64,000 bases of DNA, taken from NCBI GenBank assembly GCA_014762505.1, contig JABURS010000035.1, forward strand, positions 62,001 to 126,000. The letters run 5' to 3'. The DNA comes from Chromatiales bacterium. GTDB taxonomy: Bacteria > Pseudomonadota > Gammaproteobacteria > SpSt-1174. The first letter of the stretch is position 1, and each line of letters begins with the position of its first letter. The position numbers and the translations under genes were made by a program. The notes under the pieces are model-generated. The model had not been told where the DNA came from, did not search any database, and saw nothing but the letters and a program-made list of their open reading frames with translations. Shown here one piece after another: positions 9,360-18,331 of the stretch.

Positions 9360-9776
9360 TCAGGCCATGTCGTCCAGGGCCTTCTGGAAGCGGTTGGCGT
9401 GGGAACGCTCCGCCTTGGCCAGGGTTTCGAACCAGTCGGCGATCTCGTCGAAACCTTCGTCACGCGCGGTCTTGGCCATACCCGGGTACATGTCGGTGTA
9501 CTCGTGGGTCTCGCCGGCGATCGCGGTCTTCAGGTTGGACGCGGTGTCACCGAATGGCATGCCGGTGGCCGGGTCGCCGCAGTCTTCCAGGTATTCCAGG
9601 TGGCCGTGGGCGTGGCCGGTTTCGCCTTCGGCGGTGGAACGGAACACGGCCGCGACGTCGTTGTAGCCTTCAACGTCGGCCTTGCTTGCGAAGTACAGGT
9701 AGCGGCGGTTGGCCTGGGATTCGCCGGCAAAGGCTTCCTTCAGGTTGTTTTCGGTCTTGCTGCCTTTCAGAGACAT
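9360..9776 (-). CDS. rubrerythrin (erythrin type, no rubredoxin domain)
   Basis: This 138-residue diiron protein of the ferritin-like superfamily probably reduces hydrogen peroxide. The four-helix bundle carries the diiron ligands Glu in [14 protein letters not shown] (about 19), GETGHAH (about 52), AGETHEY (about 90) and [10 protein letters not shown] (about 125). The C-terminal rubredoxin-like domain of classical rubrerythrin is absent, so electrons must come from another protein, plausibly the adjacent Fe-S protein. The start has a strong GGAGG site. The gene is first in the minus-strand cassette, behind a TTGACA/TACTTT promoter with two overlapping palindromes just downstream. Confidence 0.93.
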   Translation of the reverse strand: MSLKGSKTENNLKEAFAGESQANRRYLYFASKADVEGYNDVAAVFRSTAEGETGHAHGHLEYLEDCGDPATGMPFGDTASNLKTAIAGETHEYTDMYPGMAKTARDEGFDEIADWFETLAKAERSHANRFQKALDDMA

Positions 9777-9814
9777 GGATGTTTCCTCCGTACGGTTTTA
9801 TTGTGGATGAAACG

Positions 9815-9843
9815 CTAAATCGACGATTTAGAATGATTCTAAA
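9815..9843 (-). promoter_or_regulatory. two overlapping 17-bp palindromes, probable Fur/PerR-family operator
   Basis: CTAAATCGACGATTTAG (9815-9831) and TTTAGAATGATTCTAAA (9827-9843) are each perfect 8-1-8 inverted repeats sharing the five bases TTTAG, with centres 12 bp apart. The core TTAGAATGATTCTAA differs from the PerR box consensus TTATAATNATTATAA only at the two symmetric positions. The site lies immediately downstream of the predicted transcription start of the rubrerythrin gene, where a bound repressor would block the polymerase. The identity of the regulator is inferred. Confidence 0.72.
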
Positions 9844-9853
9844 ACGTGCGTTA

Positions 9854-9882
9854 AAAGTAGAGCATGCCTGAAATAATGTCAA
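9854..9882 (-). promoter_or_regulatory. sigma70-type promoter of the rubrerythrin cassette
   Basis: On the minus strand TTGACA (9882-9877) is followed after exactly 17 bp by TACTTT (9859-9854). The predicted start of transcription is about 9847, next to the double palindrome and about 70 bases before the rubrerythrin ATG. Confidence 0.72.
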
Positions 9883-9977
9883 CCGCCGGGGTGGGTTTCC
9901 ATGACCTGGGACAGGCCTGCGACGTTTGACCCCGCCGGGCCTTGCCATTACTTTAGCCGCTTTTCCGGAGTAAAGCC

Positions 9978-10223
9978 GTGCCCCGCAAGAAGACCGACAC
10001 CCCGCTGGATTTCGAGAAGGCGCTCGAGGAGCTCGAGCAGCTCGTGGAACGCCTGGAGGCCGGCGAGTTGCCGCTGGAGGCCTCGCTGGCCGAGTTCGAG
10101 CGCGGCATCACCCTCACCCGCCAGTGCCAGCACGCCCTGCGCGATGCCGAGCAGAAGGTACGCCTGCTCACCGCCGAGGACGAGGAGATCCCGTTCGCCG
10201 CCGGGGAGTCTGACGATGACTGA
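9978..10223 (+). CDS. xseB: exodeoxyribonuclease VII small subunit
   Basis: This 81-residue small subunit of exonuclease VII assembles with XseA to degrade single-stranded DNA. The family core [24 protein letters not shown] (residues 10-33) is intact, followed by an acidic tail. It starts with GTG at 9978, seven bases after a CGGAG ribosome binding site. Its end overlaps the ispA start by 8 bp, the usual xseB-ispA-dxs order of proteobacteria. The large subunit xseA is not in the window. Confidence 0.94.
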   Translation: MPRKKTDTPLDFEKALEELEQLVERLEAGELPLEASLAEFERGITLTRQCQHALRDAEQKVRLLTAEDEEIPFAAGESDDD

Positions 10224-11109
10224 CATCGGCGCAGAGGTGAAGGCACTGCAGGACCGCATCGAGGGCGTACTGGAGCGCTGGTTGCCGGGGGCCGAGGTGC
10301 ATCCGGCCCGTCTGCACGAGGCCATGCGCTACTCGGTGCTGGGCGGGGGCAAGCGTATCCGCCCGGTCCTGGCCTACGCCGCCGGCCGCGCCCTGGGCGT
10401 ACCGGCGGAGCGCATCGACGGGGCCGCCGCCGCGCTGGAGCTGATCCACGTCTATTCGCTGATCCACGACGACCTGCCGGCCATGGACGACGACGACCTG
10501 CGCCGGGGCAAGCCCACCTGCCACAAGGCCTTCGACGAGGCCATGGCGATTCTTGCCGGCGACGCCATCCAGGCCCTGGCCTTCCACATCCTCGCCCATG
10601 ACCCGGACCTGGTCGACGACGCCGGGCGACGCCTGGAAATGATCGACAGCCTGGCCATGGCCGCCGGCTCGCGCGGCATGGCAGGCGGGCAGGCCATCGA
10701 CCTGGGCTCCGTGGGTCAGCAGCTGGACATCGCCCAGCTCGAGGACATGCACATCCACAAGACCGGGGCCCTGATCCGCGCCAGCGTGATGCTCGGGGCG
10801 CTGAGCGCGCCGCAGGCCGAGCCCGTGCAGCTGGAACGACTCGACCACTATGCCAAGTGCGTGGGCCTGGCCTTCCAGATCCGCGACGACATCCTCGACG
10901 TGGAGGGCGACACCGCGACCCTGGGCAAGGCCCAGGGGGCCGACATCGCGCTGAACAAGCCGACCTATCCCTCGATCCTGGGGCTCGAGGCCTCCAAGGC
11001 CCAGGCCCGCAGCCTGCACGCCGAGGCCCTGGACAGCCTGTCGGACTTCGATGCCGGCGCCGACATGCTGCGCTGGGTGGCCGACTTCATCGTCAACCGT
11101 CTGCACTGA
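10216..11109 (+). CDS. ispA: farnesyl diphosphate synthase (polyprenyl synthetase)
   Basis: This 297-residue cytoplasmic enzyme condenses isopentenyl diphosphate with dimethylallyl and geranyl diphosphate to make farnesyl diphosphate for quinone and undecaprenyl lipids. The first aspartate-rich motif [14 protein letters not shown] (about residues 85-98) and the second, [13 protein letters not shown] (about 220), are both complete. The start at 10216 ([11 protein letters not shown]) overlaps xseB; a longer in-frame reading from 9901 would run through xseB and is not credible. It is followed by dxs, so two steps of isoprenoid supply are co-located. Confidence 0.95.
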   Translation: MTDIGAEVKALQDRIEGVLERWLPGAEVHPARLHEAMRYSVLGGGKRIRPVLAYAAGRALGVPAERIDGAAAALELIHVYSLIHDDLPAMDDDDLRRGKPTCHKAFDEAMAILAGDAIQALAFHILAHDPDLVDDAGRRLEMIDSLAMAAGSRGMAGGQAIDLGSVGQQLDIAQLEDMHIHKTGALIRASVMLGALSAPQAEPVQLERLDHYAKCVGLAFQIRDDILDVEGDTATLGKAQGADIALNKPTYPSILGLEASKAQARSLHAEALDSLSDFDAGADMLRWVADFIVNRLH

Positions 11110-11192
11110 GCACAGCCATCCCGGGGCCGCCGGCATGGCCAGCGACGCCCCGGAGGACCTATAATTAGCGTTTGCTAAACTTCGCGAATCGC

Positions 11193-13094
11193 ATGACCGG
11201 CCCAGACTACCCCCTGCTCGAGACCATCAGCCGCCCGGCTGACCTGCGCGCCCTCAGCCCCCGCGACCTGCGCCAGGTCGCGGCCGAGCTGCGTGCGTTC
11301 CTGCTCGAGTCGGTATCGCGCACCGGCGGACACCTGTCCTCCAACCTGGGCACGGTGGAACTCACCATCGCGCTGCACTACGTCTTCAACACCCCGGACG
11401 ACCGCATCGTCTGGGACGTCGGCCACCAGAGCTATCCGCACAAGATCCTCACCGGCCGCCGCGAGGCCATGGCCGGCATCCGCCAGAAACACGGCCCGGC
11501 GGGCTTCCCCAAGCGCGAGGAGAGCGAGTACGACAGCTTTGGCGTGGGCCACTCCAGCACCTCGATCAGCGCGGCCCTGGGCATGGCACTGGCCGCACGC
11601 CAACAGGGCGAGAAGCGCGACTGCATCGCCGTGATCGGCGACGGGGCGATGACCGCCGGCATGGCCTTCGAGGCGCTGAACCACGCCGGCGACCAGGACG
11701 CCAACCTGCTGGTGGTGCTCAACGACAACGAGATGTCCATCTCGCCCAATGTCGGGGCCATGAACAAGTATCTGGCACGGGTGCTCTCGGGCAAGATCTA
11801 TTCGACCATGCGCGAGGGCAGCAAGCGCTTCCTCAAGGGGGTGCCGCCCATGTGGGAGCTGGCGCGCCGGGCCGAGGAACACGTCAAGGGCATGATCGTG
11901 CCGGGCACCCTGTTCGAGGAGCTGGGCTTCAATTACTTCGGCCCCATCGACGGTCACGACCTGCCGGCCATGGTGCAGATGCTCAAAAACCTCAAGGCCC
12001 TCAAGGGCCCGCGCCTGCTGCACGTGGTCACGCGCAAGGGCAAGGGCTATGCCCCGGCCGAGAGCGACCCCTGCACCTATCACGGCGTGGCGAAGTTCGA
12101 TCCCGAGGCGGGCATCCCCGCCTCCACCGGTGGCGCGCCCACCTACACCCGGGTGTTCGGCGACTGGCTCTGCGACATGGCCGCCCGGGACCCGCGCCTG
12201 GCCGCCATCACCCCCGCCATGCGCGAGGGCTCCGGCCTGGTGCGTTTCTCCGAGGAATACCCCGAGCGCTATCACGACGTCGGCATCGCCGAGCAGCATG
12301 CCCTGACGCTGGCCGCCGGCATGGCCTGCGAGGGCGTGAAGCCCGTGGTGGCGATCTATTCCACCTTCCTGCAGCGTGCCTACGACCAGTACATCCACGA
12401 CATCGCCCTGCAGAACCTGCCGGTGCTGTTCGCCATCGACCGCGCCGGCCTGGTGGGACCGGACGGGCCGACCCATGCCGGCAGCTTCGACCTCTCCTAC
12501 CTGCGCTGCATCCCCAACATCGTCATCATGACCCCGGCCGACGAGAACGAGTGCCGCCAGATGCTCTACACGGGCTTCGTCCACGACGGCCCCGCCGCCG
12601 TGCGCTACCCGCGCGGGCGCGGCCCGGGTGTGGCCGTCGAACCGACGATGACCGCCCTGCCCGTCGGCCGCGGTGAGCGTCGCCGCACAGGACGCGGCAT
12701 CGCCATCCTCGCCTTCGGCGCCCTGCTCGACCAGGCCCTGGCCGCCGGCGAGACGCTGGACGCCACCGTGGCCAACATGCGCTTCGTCAAGCCGCTGGAC
12801 GTGGCGCTGGTGCAGGAGCTCGCGCAGACACACGACCTGCTGGTGACGCTGGAGGACAATGCCGTCATGGGCGGGGCCGGCTCGGCCGTCAACGAGACCC
12901 TCGCGGCCCTGGGCCTGACCACCCCGGTGCTGAACCTGGGCCTGCCCGACCGCTTCCTCGACCACGGCAGCCGCGACGAGCTGCTGGCGGAGGCCGGGCT
13001 CGACGCCGCCGGGCTCTGCCGCGCCATCACCGCCCACCCCGCCGCCGCCGGCGCGGACGCCCCGGGGATTGCCCGGCGCCCCGCAAACGGTTAA
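11193..13094 (+). CDS. dxs: 1-deoxy-D-xylulose-5-phosphate synthase
   Basis: This thiamine-diphosphate enzyme makes DXP from pyruvate and glyceraldehyde 3-phosphate, the first step of the MEP isoprenoid pathway. About 633 residues show the N-terminal transketolase-like domain ([42 protein letters not shown] with the ThDP/Mg motif), the pyrimidine-binding domain ([30 protein letters not shown]) and the C-terminal transketolase domain. The ATG at 11193 ([12 protein letters not shown]) is preferred over an in-frame TTG seven codons upstream because it matches the family start; neither has a strong ribosome binding site. Confidence 0.96.
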   Translation: MTGPDYPLLETISRPADLRALSPRDLRQVAAELRAFLLESVSRTGGHLSSNLGTVELTIALHYVFNTPDDRIVWDVGHQSYPHKILTGRREAMAGIRQKHGPAGFPKREESEYDSFGVGHSSTSISAALGMALAARQQGEKRDCIAVIGDGAMTAGMAFEALNHAGDQDANLLVVLNDNEMSISPNVGAMNKYLARVLSGKIYSTMREGSKRFLKGVPPMWELARRAEEHVKGMIVPGTLFEELGFNYFGPIDGHDLPAMVQMLKNLKALKGPRLLHVVTRKGKGYAPAESDPCTYHGVAKFDPEAGIPASTGGAPTYTRVFGDWLCDMAARDPRLAAITPAMREGSGLVRFSEEYPERYHDVGIAEQHALTLAAGMACEGVKPVVAIYSTFLQRAYDQYIHDIALQNLPVLFAIDRAGLVGPDGPTHAGSFDLSYLRCIPNIVIMTPADENECRQMLYTGFVHDGPAAVRYPRGRGPGVAVEPTMTALPVGRGERRRTGRGIAILAFGALLDQALAAGETLDATVANMRFVKPLDVALVQELAQTHDLLVTLEDNAVMGGAGSAVNETLAALGLTTPVLNLGLPDRFLDHGSRDELLAEAGLDAAGLCRAITAHPAAAGADAPGIARRPANG

Positions 13095-13122
13095 TATCTT
13101 AGCGTTTTAGTCAGGATTAGCC

Positions 13123-13503
13123 ATGACCGCGAAGTACACCCTCAAGATCCTCACGGATTTTGCCGCCGCCCATACCCTGCGGGACTACCCGGGGAACTGT
13201 GCGCGCATGCACGGTCACAACTGGAAGGTGGAGGCGGAGGTGGAGGCCACCGCCCTGGATGACGTCGGCATGGCCATCGACTTCAAGCAGATGAAGAAGC
13301 TGACCAACGAGGTCTGCGACCGCCTCGACCACACCTACATGAACGACCTCGAACCGTTCGACAAGGTGAACCCCACGGCCGAGAACATCGCCGCCTATCT
13401 CTACCGGGAACTGGGCGCGCGGCTGAACGGCCCGACACTGCGGGTAAGCGCGATCACCCTGTGGGAAACCGATCGCGCCTGCGTGCGCTATACCGAAGAG
13501 TAG
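13123..13503 (+). CDS. queD: 6-carboxy-5,6,7,8-tetrahydropterin synthase QueD
   Basis: This 126-residue member of the PTPS/QueD family converts 7,8-dihydroneopterin triphosphate to 6-carboxytetrahydropterin on the queuosine/7-deazaguanine route. Zinc ligands are the His in DFAAAHTL and the two in MHGHNW, and the catalytic Cys lies in NCARMHGHNW. The late DHTYMND and ALWE-like LWETDRA segments complete the site. It lies 15 bp upstream of folE2, whose GTP cyclohydrolase product is its substrate, so the pair makes biochemical sense. Confidence 0.92.
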   Translation: MTAKYTLKILTDFAAAHTLRDYPGNCARMHGHNWKVEAEVEATALDDVGMAIDFKQMKKLTNEVCDRLDHTYMNDLEPFDKVNPTAENIAAYLYRELGARLNGPTLRVSAITLWETDRACVRYTEE

Positions 13504-13518
13504 AAGAGGACACGACCC

Positions 13519-14328
13519 ATGAGCAGCACCGCCCCCAAGGGCCAGTCGATCCCCGACGTCCAGAGCAGCGCCGACACGCGGCAGATCCCGATCAACAAGG
13601 TCGGCATCAAGTCCATCCGGCATCCGGTGCGCGTGGCCGACCGCACGGGCGGCGAGCAGCACACCATCGCCAGCTTCAACATGTACGTGAACCTGCCGCA
13701 CAACTTCAAGGGCACGCACATGTCGCGCTTCGTCGAGATCCTCAACCAGCACGAGCGCGAGATCACGGTGAAGTCCTTCAAGGACATGCTGCACGAGATG
13801 GTGGAACGCCTCGAGGCCGAATCCGGCCACATCGAGATGGCCTTCCCCTATTTCGTCAACAAGGCGGCCCCCATCTCCGGCGTGCAGAGCCCGATGGACT
13901 ACGACGTGACCTTCATCGGCGAGATCCACGACGGGCAGCCCGTCACCTGGGTGAAGGTGCTCATCCCGGTGACCAGCCTCTGCCCCTGCTCGAAGAAGAT
14001 CTCCGACTACGGTGCGCACAACCAGCGCTCGCACGTCACCGTGAATGCGCGGCTGAAGGAGTTCGTCTGGATCGAGGAGCTCATCGACCTGGTCGAGGAC
14101 GAGGCCTCCTGCGAGCTCTACGGGCTGCTCAAGCGCCCGGACGAGAAGCACGTCACCGAACGCGCCTACGACAACCCCAAGTTCGTCGAAGACATGGTGC
14201 GCGACGTCGCCGTGCGCCTGAACAACGACCCGCGTATCAGCGCCTACGTGGTGGAGTCCGAGAACTTCGAGTCCATCCACAACCACTCGGCCTACGCCCT
14301 GATCGAAAAGGACAAGGAGGCCGCTTAA
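13519..14328 (+). CDS. folE2: GTP cyclohydrolase FolE2 (type IB)
   Basis: This 269-residue GTP cyclohydrolase of the IB class forms 7,8-dihydroneopterin triphosphate from GTP for folate and queuosine. The class-specific segment [20 protein letters not shown] (about 154-173) with its Cys and His ligands, and the family opening [20 protein letters not shown], are intact. FolE2 can work with metals other than zinc and in many bacteria is favoured under zinc limitation; no Zur site is evident here. It follows queD after 15 bp, and a palindrome overlaps its stop codon. Confidence 0.95.
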   Translation: MSSTAPKGQSIPDVQSSADTRQIPINKVGIKSIRHPVRVADRTGGEQHTIASFNMYVNLPHNFKGTHMSRFVEILNQHEREITVKSFKDMLHEMVERLEAESGHIEMAFPYFVNKAAPISGVQSPMDYDVTFIGEIHDGQPVTWVKVLIPVTSLCPCSKKISDYGAHNQRSHVTVNARLKEFVWIEELIDLVEDEASCELYGLLKRPDEKHVTERAYDNPKFVEDMVRDVAVRLNNDPRISAYVVESENFESIHNHSAYALIEKDKEAA

Positions 14329-14356
14329 GCGGCCTCCCGGGTAACGGGCGTTACCC
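14316..14356 (+). terminator. two GC hairpins across the folE2 stop codon, candidate terminator
   Basis: A perfect 22-bp palindrome (arms GGAGGCCGCTT/AAGCGGCCTCC, 14316-14337) contains the folE2 stop codon. It is followed at once by GGGTAACGGGCGTTACCC (14339-14356). A C-rich run, not a T tract, comes next, so this would be a non-canonical or Rho-assisted end. Confidence 0.5.
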
Positions 14357-14468
14357 CCCTCCCTTCCCTGTTCGCCCTGCCGATCCCGGCAAGGCGAATA
14401 CCGTCCCTTCACGCAGCTGCTACACTCTCCCCGCACACCCGATCATTCACGGACGGAGGAGTAAACGG

Positions 14469-15260
14469 ATGCAACTCAAAACGGGGCTGGCACTCATCGG
14501 TGCCATCGTCGCGGCAGGCGGCGTGGCGGGACTCTACTTCGGGATCGGGATCAGCTGGATCTCACTGGCAATCATCGTCTGCGTATCCCTGCTCGGCTAC
14601 CTGCTGGCAGCCATTGCCGCCACGGCGAATGCGGCGTCCGGTTTTGCGGAGTTCATGCGGGGCTGGCAAATCGGGATAAATACCGGGCTCAATGGCTTTC
14701 TCGGCTTTGTCATCGTCAACCTGCTGGCGGGCACCACCGCCGCCATCATCGTCGGGGCCATGCTCGGCCTGCTGAATCTGCTCACCGTCATCGGCCCGGT
14801 CTCACAGAGCGAGGTCTTCCAGGGCATACTCGGCTGGCTGACCTGGCTCATGCCCATGAGCTGGCTCGTCATCGGGATCGGGCTGCTGTTCTACCTCATC
14901 TGCTTTCTTGGACATGCCGTCACCGGCGGCAAGGTGGAATATCTCAAGGTGCAGGCCTTGTCAGCGGACTGGAAGACCGGGACCTTCTTCATCAAGGGCG
15001 GCCTCATCAGCAATCTCAACCCCCTGGACACGGCCTTCAATATGGGCAACTTCTCGTTCGTCGATTATCTTTCCGGGGACTGGCACAAGGAACACGAGGC
15101 GGGGCACACGCTCAACCTGGCCGCATTCGGCAGCCTGTTTCATCTCATCGGCGCGCTCGATGAGAACCTGCTGAGACGCATGGGCAATGCCTATTCCGAA
15201 CGTCTCGCGGAGAGCAACGACACCGGTACCGGCGGCAACAACATCCCCATGTGGTACTAG
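14469..15260 (+). CDS. uncharacterised membrane protein with a C-terminal HEAGH motif
   Basis: This 263-residue protein starts at 14469 after a GGAGGAG site. Four to five hydrophobic segments (about 5-28, 30-55, 72-108, 116-152) make it an inner-membrane protein. The C-terminal third is soluble and contains HKEHEAGHTLNLAAFGSLFH, with HEAGH at 209-213, a HExxH-type metal-binding pattern. The tail NAYSERLAES with Gly/Asn-rich end NNIPMWY is unusual. I do not recognise a named family. The HExGH pattern could mean a membrane metalloprotease or only a structural motif. It stands alone between folE2 and a convergent WalJ-like gene. Confidence 0.72.
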   Translation: MQLKTGLALIGAIVAAGGVAGLYFGIGISWISLAIIVCVSLLGYLLAAIAATANAASGFAEFMRGWQIGINTGLNGFLGFVIVNLLAGTTAAIIVGAMLGLLNLLTVIGPVSQSEVFQGILGWLTWLMPMSWLVIGIGLLFYLICFLGHAVTGGKVEYLKVQALSADWKTGTFFIKGGLISNLNPLDTAFNMGNFSFVDYLSGDWHKEHEAGHTLNLAAFGSLFHLIGALDENLLRRMGNAYSERLAESNDTGTGGNNIPMWY

Positions 15261-15276
15261 TCGCGACCGACCCGGC

Positions 15277-15309
15277 CGCTCCGTCGCGGGATCAGCGCGC
15301 GACGGAGCG
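15277..15309. terminator. perfect 12-bp hairpin between convergent genes
   Basis: CGCTCCGTCGCG and CGCGACGGAGCG are separated by a 9-nt loop, in the gap between the HEAGH membrane protein (+) and the WalJ-like gene (-). There is no T tract on either side. A role as a bidirectional transcript end is inferred. Confidence 0.55.
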
Positions 15310-15312
15310 CCC

Positions 15313-16077
15313 TCACCTCAACTCACGCCAGCCGAAGCCGTTCACCTGGCAGGCCACCTCGATCCACCCCTCCTCGCAGCCGACGGAATCGCACAGCGTG
15401 CGATGCGCCAGTTCCACGGTGTTGTTGTTCTCCGAGACATGCATGCCGATGAGATGACGCAGGCGGGTCATGTCGATGCGTCCGAGCAGTTCGCCGGCCT
15501 GGGTGTTGGCCAGGTGCCCGAGACCGCCGCCGACACGCTGCTTGAGCGCGGGCGGATAGGGTCCGGCGGCCAGCATGGCGGGGTCGTAGTTGCATTCCAG
15601 CAGCAGGGCATCGCAGCCATCCAGTGAGCGCTGGATGTGTGGCGTGATGTGGCCGGTGTCGGTGAGCACGCCCAGCCGCCACTGCCCGTCGCTGAAGACG
15701 AACTGGCAGGGCTCGCGGGCATCGTGGGGCACGGGGAAGGGATGCAGTTCGATGCCGTCGATGGCGAAGACGTCGTGGGCGTGGAAGCATTCGACGTCGT
15801 GGAAGTCACGATCGCGGGCGGCATTGAGGGTGCCGACCGTGAGCCATACCGGCAGACGGTACTTGCGCGAGAGGCGGGCCACGCCGCCGATGTGGTCGGC
15901 GTGCTCGTGGGTCACGACGACGGCACTCAGCGCCGCGGGATCGAGATCCAGCCGGGCGAGGCGACGCTCCAGCTCGCTGACGGAGAAGCCACAGTCGAGC
16001 AGCAGCCGGGTACCGTCGGCCTCGATCAGCGTGGCGTTGCCCTTGCTGCCGCTTCCCAGCGAGGCGAAACGCAGCAT
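15313..16077 (-). CDS. MBL-fold hydrolase, WalJ/YycJ-like
   Basis: This 254-residue cytoplasmic metallo-beta-lactamase-fold protein opens with MLRFASLGSGSKGNATLIE, typical of the YycJ/WalJ group. The zinc motif THEHADHI (about 56-63), a bridging Asp in LTDTGHI (about 140) and the late HVSENNN segment are all present. Relatives are proposed 5'-to-3' exonucleases or nucleases, but the substrate in proteobacteria is unproven. It lies 10 bp downstream of bamC on the same strand, so it is probably read with dapA and bamC. Confidence 0.88.
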   Translation of the reverse strand: MLRFASLGSGSKGNATLIEADGTRLLLDCGFSVSELERRLARLDLDPAALSAVVVTHEHADHIGGVARLSRKYRLPVWLTVGTLNAARDRDFHDVECFHAHDVFAIDGIELHPFPVPHDAREPCQFVFSDGQWRLGVLTDTGHITPHIQRSLDGCDALLLECNYDPAMLAAGPYPPALKQRVGGGLGHLANTQAGELLGRIDMTRLRHLIGMHVSENNNTVELAHRTLCDSVGCEEGWIEVACQVNGFGWRELR

Positions 16078-16087
16078 CGACCTCGCC

Positions 16088-17197
16088 TTACTTCAGCGCT
16101 TCCTGCAGGCGGGAGAGGATCTCGCCGCCAATCTCGTCGGACAGCGCCGCACCTTCCTCGTCGTAGGCCGTCACCTCGACATAGGAGCCCTGATCGAGCA
16201 CCTGCAGCTGATAGACCGTGTTCACGCTGAGCAGGTCCTTCTCGCCATCGCCGAACAGCCCCTTGAGGAAGCCGCGCTCATAACGCTCATCGCCCTTGTA
16301 GACGACGTAATAGGTGCCACCCGCACGGTTCTGGTCCTGCACCAGGAGGGCGATGCGATCCAGGGCGATGCCGATGCGACGCCAGCTGCGCACGAAACTG
16401 TCCTCGACGGTCAGCGTCGGCCGGCCGTCGCGTTCGGCCAGGCGCATGGTGATGGTCTGGTCGCGCGGGCTCTCCAGCGCCTTCTCCGCCGCCTCTTCTT
16501 CCATGCCGAGGAAGACCATCAGACGCCGCAACATCTCGGCCTCGAGCTCGGGGTCGCTCGGCCGCAGTTCCCACTTGATGATGTCCTCGTCCGCCACCAC
16601 CTCGCGTGCGCCGCGATGCGTGAGATAGACGGCGGTCACGCCCCCTTCCTCGCGTTCCAGACGCAGCCGGTACCGATCGCGCAGGCCGGCATCGTAGAGC
16701 TTGCCGAGATACTTGCGCAGGCCGCTGCGGGTGAGGCCCGCGCGGTTCTCTGCCCAGGCCGTCTCGATGATACCCAGGCGGGGCTGCTCCTGCTCGATCT
16801 CCAGGCCCTGCTGGCCGAGGAAGTCCCGCAGCTTCGGCCAGAGCTGCTCGGGACCGGCCTTCGCCTCCAGCCAGCGCAGCTGGCCGGCACGCTTCACCAC
16901 GATGTCGTCGTAGCGCGGCAGCACACCGGAGCGGGATTCGACCTGGCCGCCCCCCTGATCGACGCGTGCCGCGCTCACGCGGCCGCCGCCAGCGGGCATG
17001 GCATAGCTGTCGTCAACGTCCAGGGCGGAGAGGTCCGGAGGCACTTCCAGCGGCGGCAGCGTGGTGCTGGTCTCGTAATCGAGCGTGCGGGCATCGCCCG
17101 TGCTGGAACAGCCGGAGAGCTGCAGCGCAGCCAGCAGCAGGACCGAGGACAGGAGGGCCGGCGCCAGGCGGCCGGCGGTGGTGAATCGCATCATCAT
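16088..17197 (-). CDS. bamC: outer membrane assembly lipoprotein BamC
   Basis: BamC (NlpB) is an accessory lipoprotein of the BAM complex, which inserts beta-barrel proteins into the outer membrane. The 369 residues have a signal peptide and lipobox LQLSGC with Cys30, a long unstructured N-terminal stretch and two helix-grip repeats (about 90-215 and 260-369). Sequence conservation in this family is low, and the call rests partly on position directly after dapA, the classical dapA-bamC arrangement. Three in-frame ATG codons occur at the start; the first is used. Confidence 0.85.
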   Translation of the reverse strand: MMMRFTTAGRLAPALLSSVLLLAALQLSGCSSTGDARTLDYETSTTLPPLEVPPDLSALDVDDSYAMPAGGGRVSAARVDQGGGQVESRSGVLPRYDDIVVKRAGQLRWLEAKAGPEQLWPKLRDFLGQQGLEIEQEQPRLGIIETAWAENRAGLTRSGLRKYLGKLYDAGLRDRYRLRLEREEGGVTAVYLTHRGAREVVADEDIIKWELRPSDPELEAEMLRRLMVFLGMEEEAAEKALESPRDQTITMRLAERDGRPTLTVEDSFVRSWRRIGIALDRIALLVQDQNRAGGTYYVVYKGDERYERGFLKGLFGDGEKDLLSVNTVYQLQVLDQGSYVEVTAYDEEGAALSDEIGGEILSRLQEALK

Positions 17198-17205
17198 GTA
17201 ACCCG

Positions 17206-18084
17206 TCAGAGCGCGATGCCGCCGGCGCGCAGGGCGTCGCGCAGCGGCTCACGGTATGGTTCGGAAAGCGGTGTCATCGGCAGGCGGATGCCGGGAGAGA
17301 TCAGACCCATCTCGTGCAGGGCCCATTTCACCGGGATCGGATTCGCCTCCAGAAACAGTGCCTTGTGCAGCGGCTCCAGCCGGGCGTTGATTGCCTCGGC
17401 CGTCGCCCGGTCGCCACGCCGTGCGGCCTCGCACATCTCGTGCATGGCCTTCGGCGCGACGTTGGCGGTCACCGAGATGTCGCCCTTGCCGCCCAGCAGG
17501 ATGAACTCCATGGCGGTGGCATCATCACCGGTATACAGATCGATTTTGTCTCCGCAGCGCTCGAGAAGTTCGCGCGCGCGCTCGAGGTTGCCGGTGGCTT
17601 CCTTGATCCCGACGATGTTGGAGATGGCGGCCAGGCGCACCACGGTATCCGGCAGCATGTCCACGGCAGTGCGCCCCGGCACGTTGTAGAGGATCTGCGG
17701 GATGGCCACGGCCTCGGCCACGGCCCGGAAGTGCTGGTACAGCCCTTCCTGGGTCGGCTTGACGTAGTAGGGGCAGACCAGCAGGGCGGCATCGGCGCCC
17801 GCCTCCATGGCACAGCGCGTGAGCTCGATCGCCTCCTGGGTCGCATTGGAGCCGGTGCCCGCGATCACGGGGATGCGGTTGGCGGCCATCTCCACGGTCA
17901 GGCGTATGACCCGGCAGTGCTCCTCGAAATCCAGCGTGGAAGCCTCGCCCGTGGTGCCCACGGAGACGATCGCATCCGTGCCGTTCTCGACATGAAACTC
18001 GACCAGCCTGCGGAGCGCCTCCTCGTCGATCGCGCCATCCGGCGTCATCGGCGTGACAAGGGCCACCATACTGCCGTGGAACAT
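17206..18084 (-). CDS. dapA: 4-hydroxy-tetrahydrodipicolinate synthase
   Basis: This 292-residue TIM-barrel lyase condenses pyruvate with aspartate semialdehyde on the way to diaminopimelate and lysine. The start [14 protein letters not shown] has an ACGGAGA ribosome binding site. The GTTGEASTL motif, Tyr in [12 protein letters not shown] and the Schiff-base Lys in [10 protein letters not shown] are all present. The frame stays open upstream to 18597, but that extension lacks family similarity. Its stop is 8 bp before bamC, consistent with co-transcription. Divergent from gcvR across 247 bp. Confidence 0.96.
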   Translation of the reverse strand: MFHGSMVALVTPMTPDGAIDEEALRRLVEFHVENGTDAIVSVGTTGEASTLDFEEHCRVIRLTVEMAANRIPVIAGTGSNATQEAIELTRCAMEAGADAALLVCPYYVKPTQEGLYQHFRAVAEAVAIPQILYNVPGRTAVDMLPDTVVRLAAISNIVGIKEATGNLERARELLERCGDKIDLYTGDDATAMEFILLGGKGDISVTANVAPKAMHEMCEAARRGDRATAEAINARLEPLHKALFLEANPIPVKWALHEMGLISPGIRLPMTPLSEPYREPLRDALRAGGIAL

Positions 18085-18331
18085 GGAAATCTCCGTCAAA
18101 AACGCGAAACCGCCATGGTACTGATGCGGCCCTGGCAAGACAAGCTGAGCACCGCATGCCAGGGCGCCTGCGCCCGTATCGCCTGCGGCCATAACCCATT
18201 GAAAAAACAGCCTCATCGTGACGCCAGCCCCAATGACCGGCGCGCGGCCGTCATGCCGGGATGGCATTTTTCCGAGCATCCCTGATATTCTGGCCCCATG
18301 TACCCCTGTCACCCCTGCGAACCCTGACCCC

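Noticed and set aside
7598-9776. Encapsulin nanocompartment operon
   Set aside because: An EncFtn-like ferritin is present, but no HK97-fold encapsulin gene is next to it or elsewhere in the window, and the ferritin lacks a targeting peptide.
15590-17689. A 699-residue plus-strand frame over the WalJ-like, bamC and dapA genes
   Set aside because: It crosses three well-supported minus-strand genes and switches composition at their borders.
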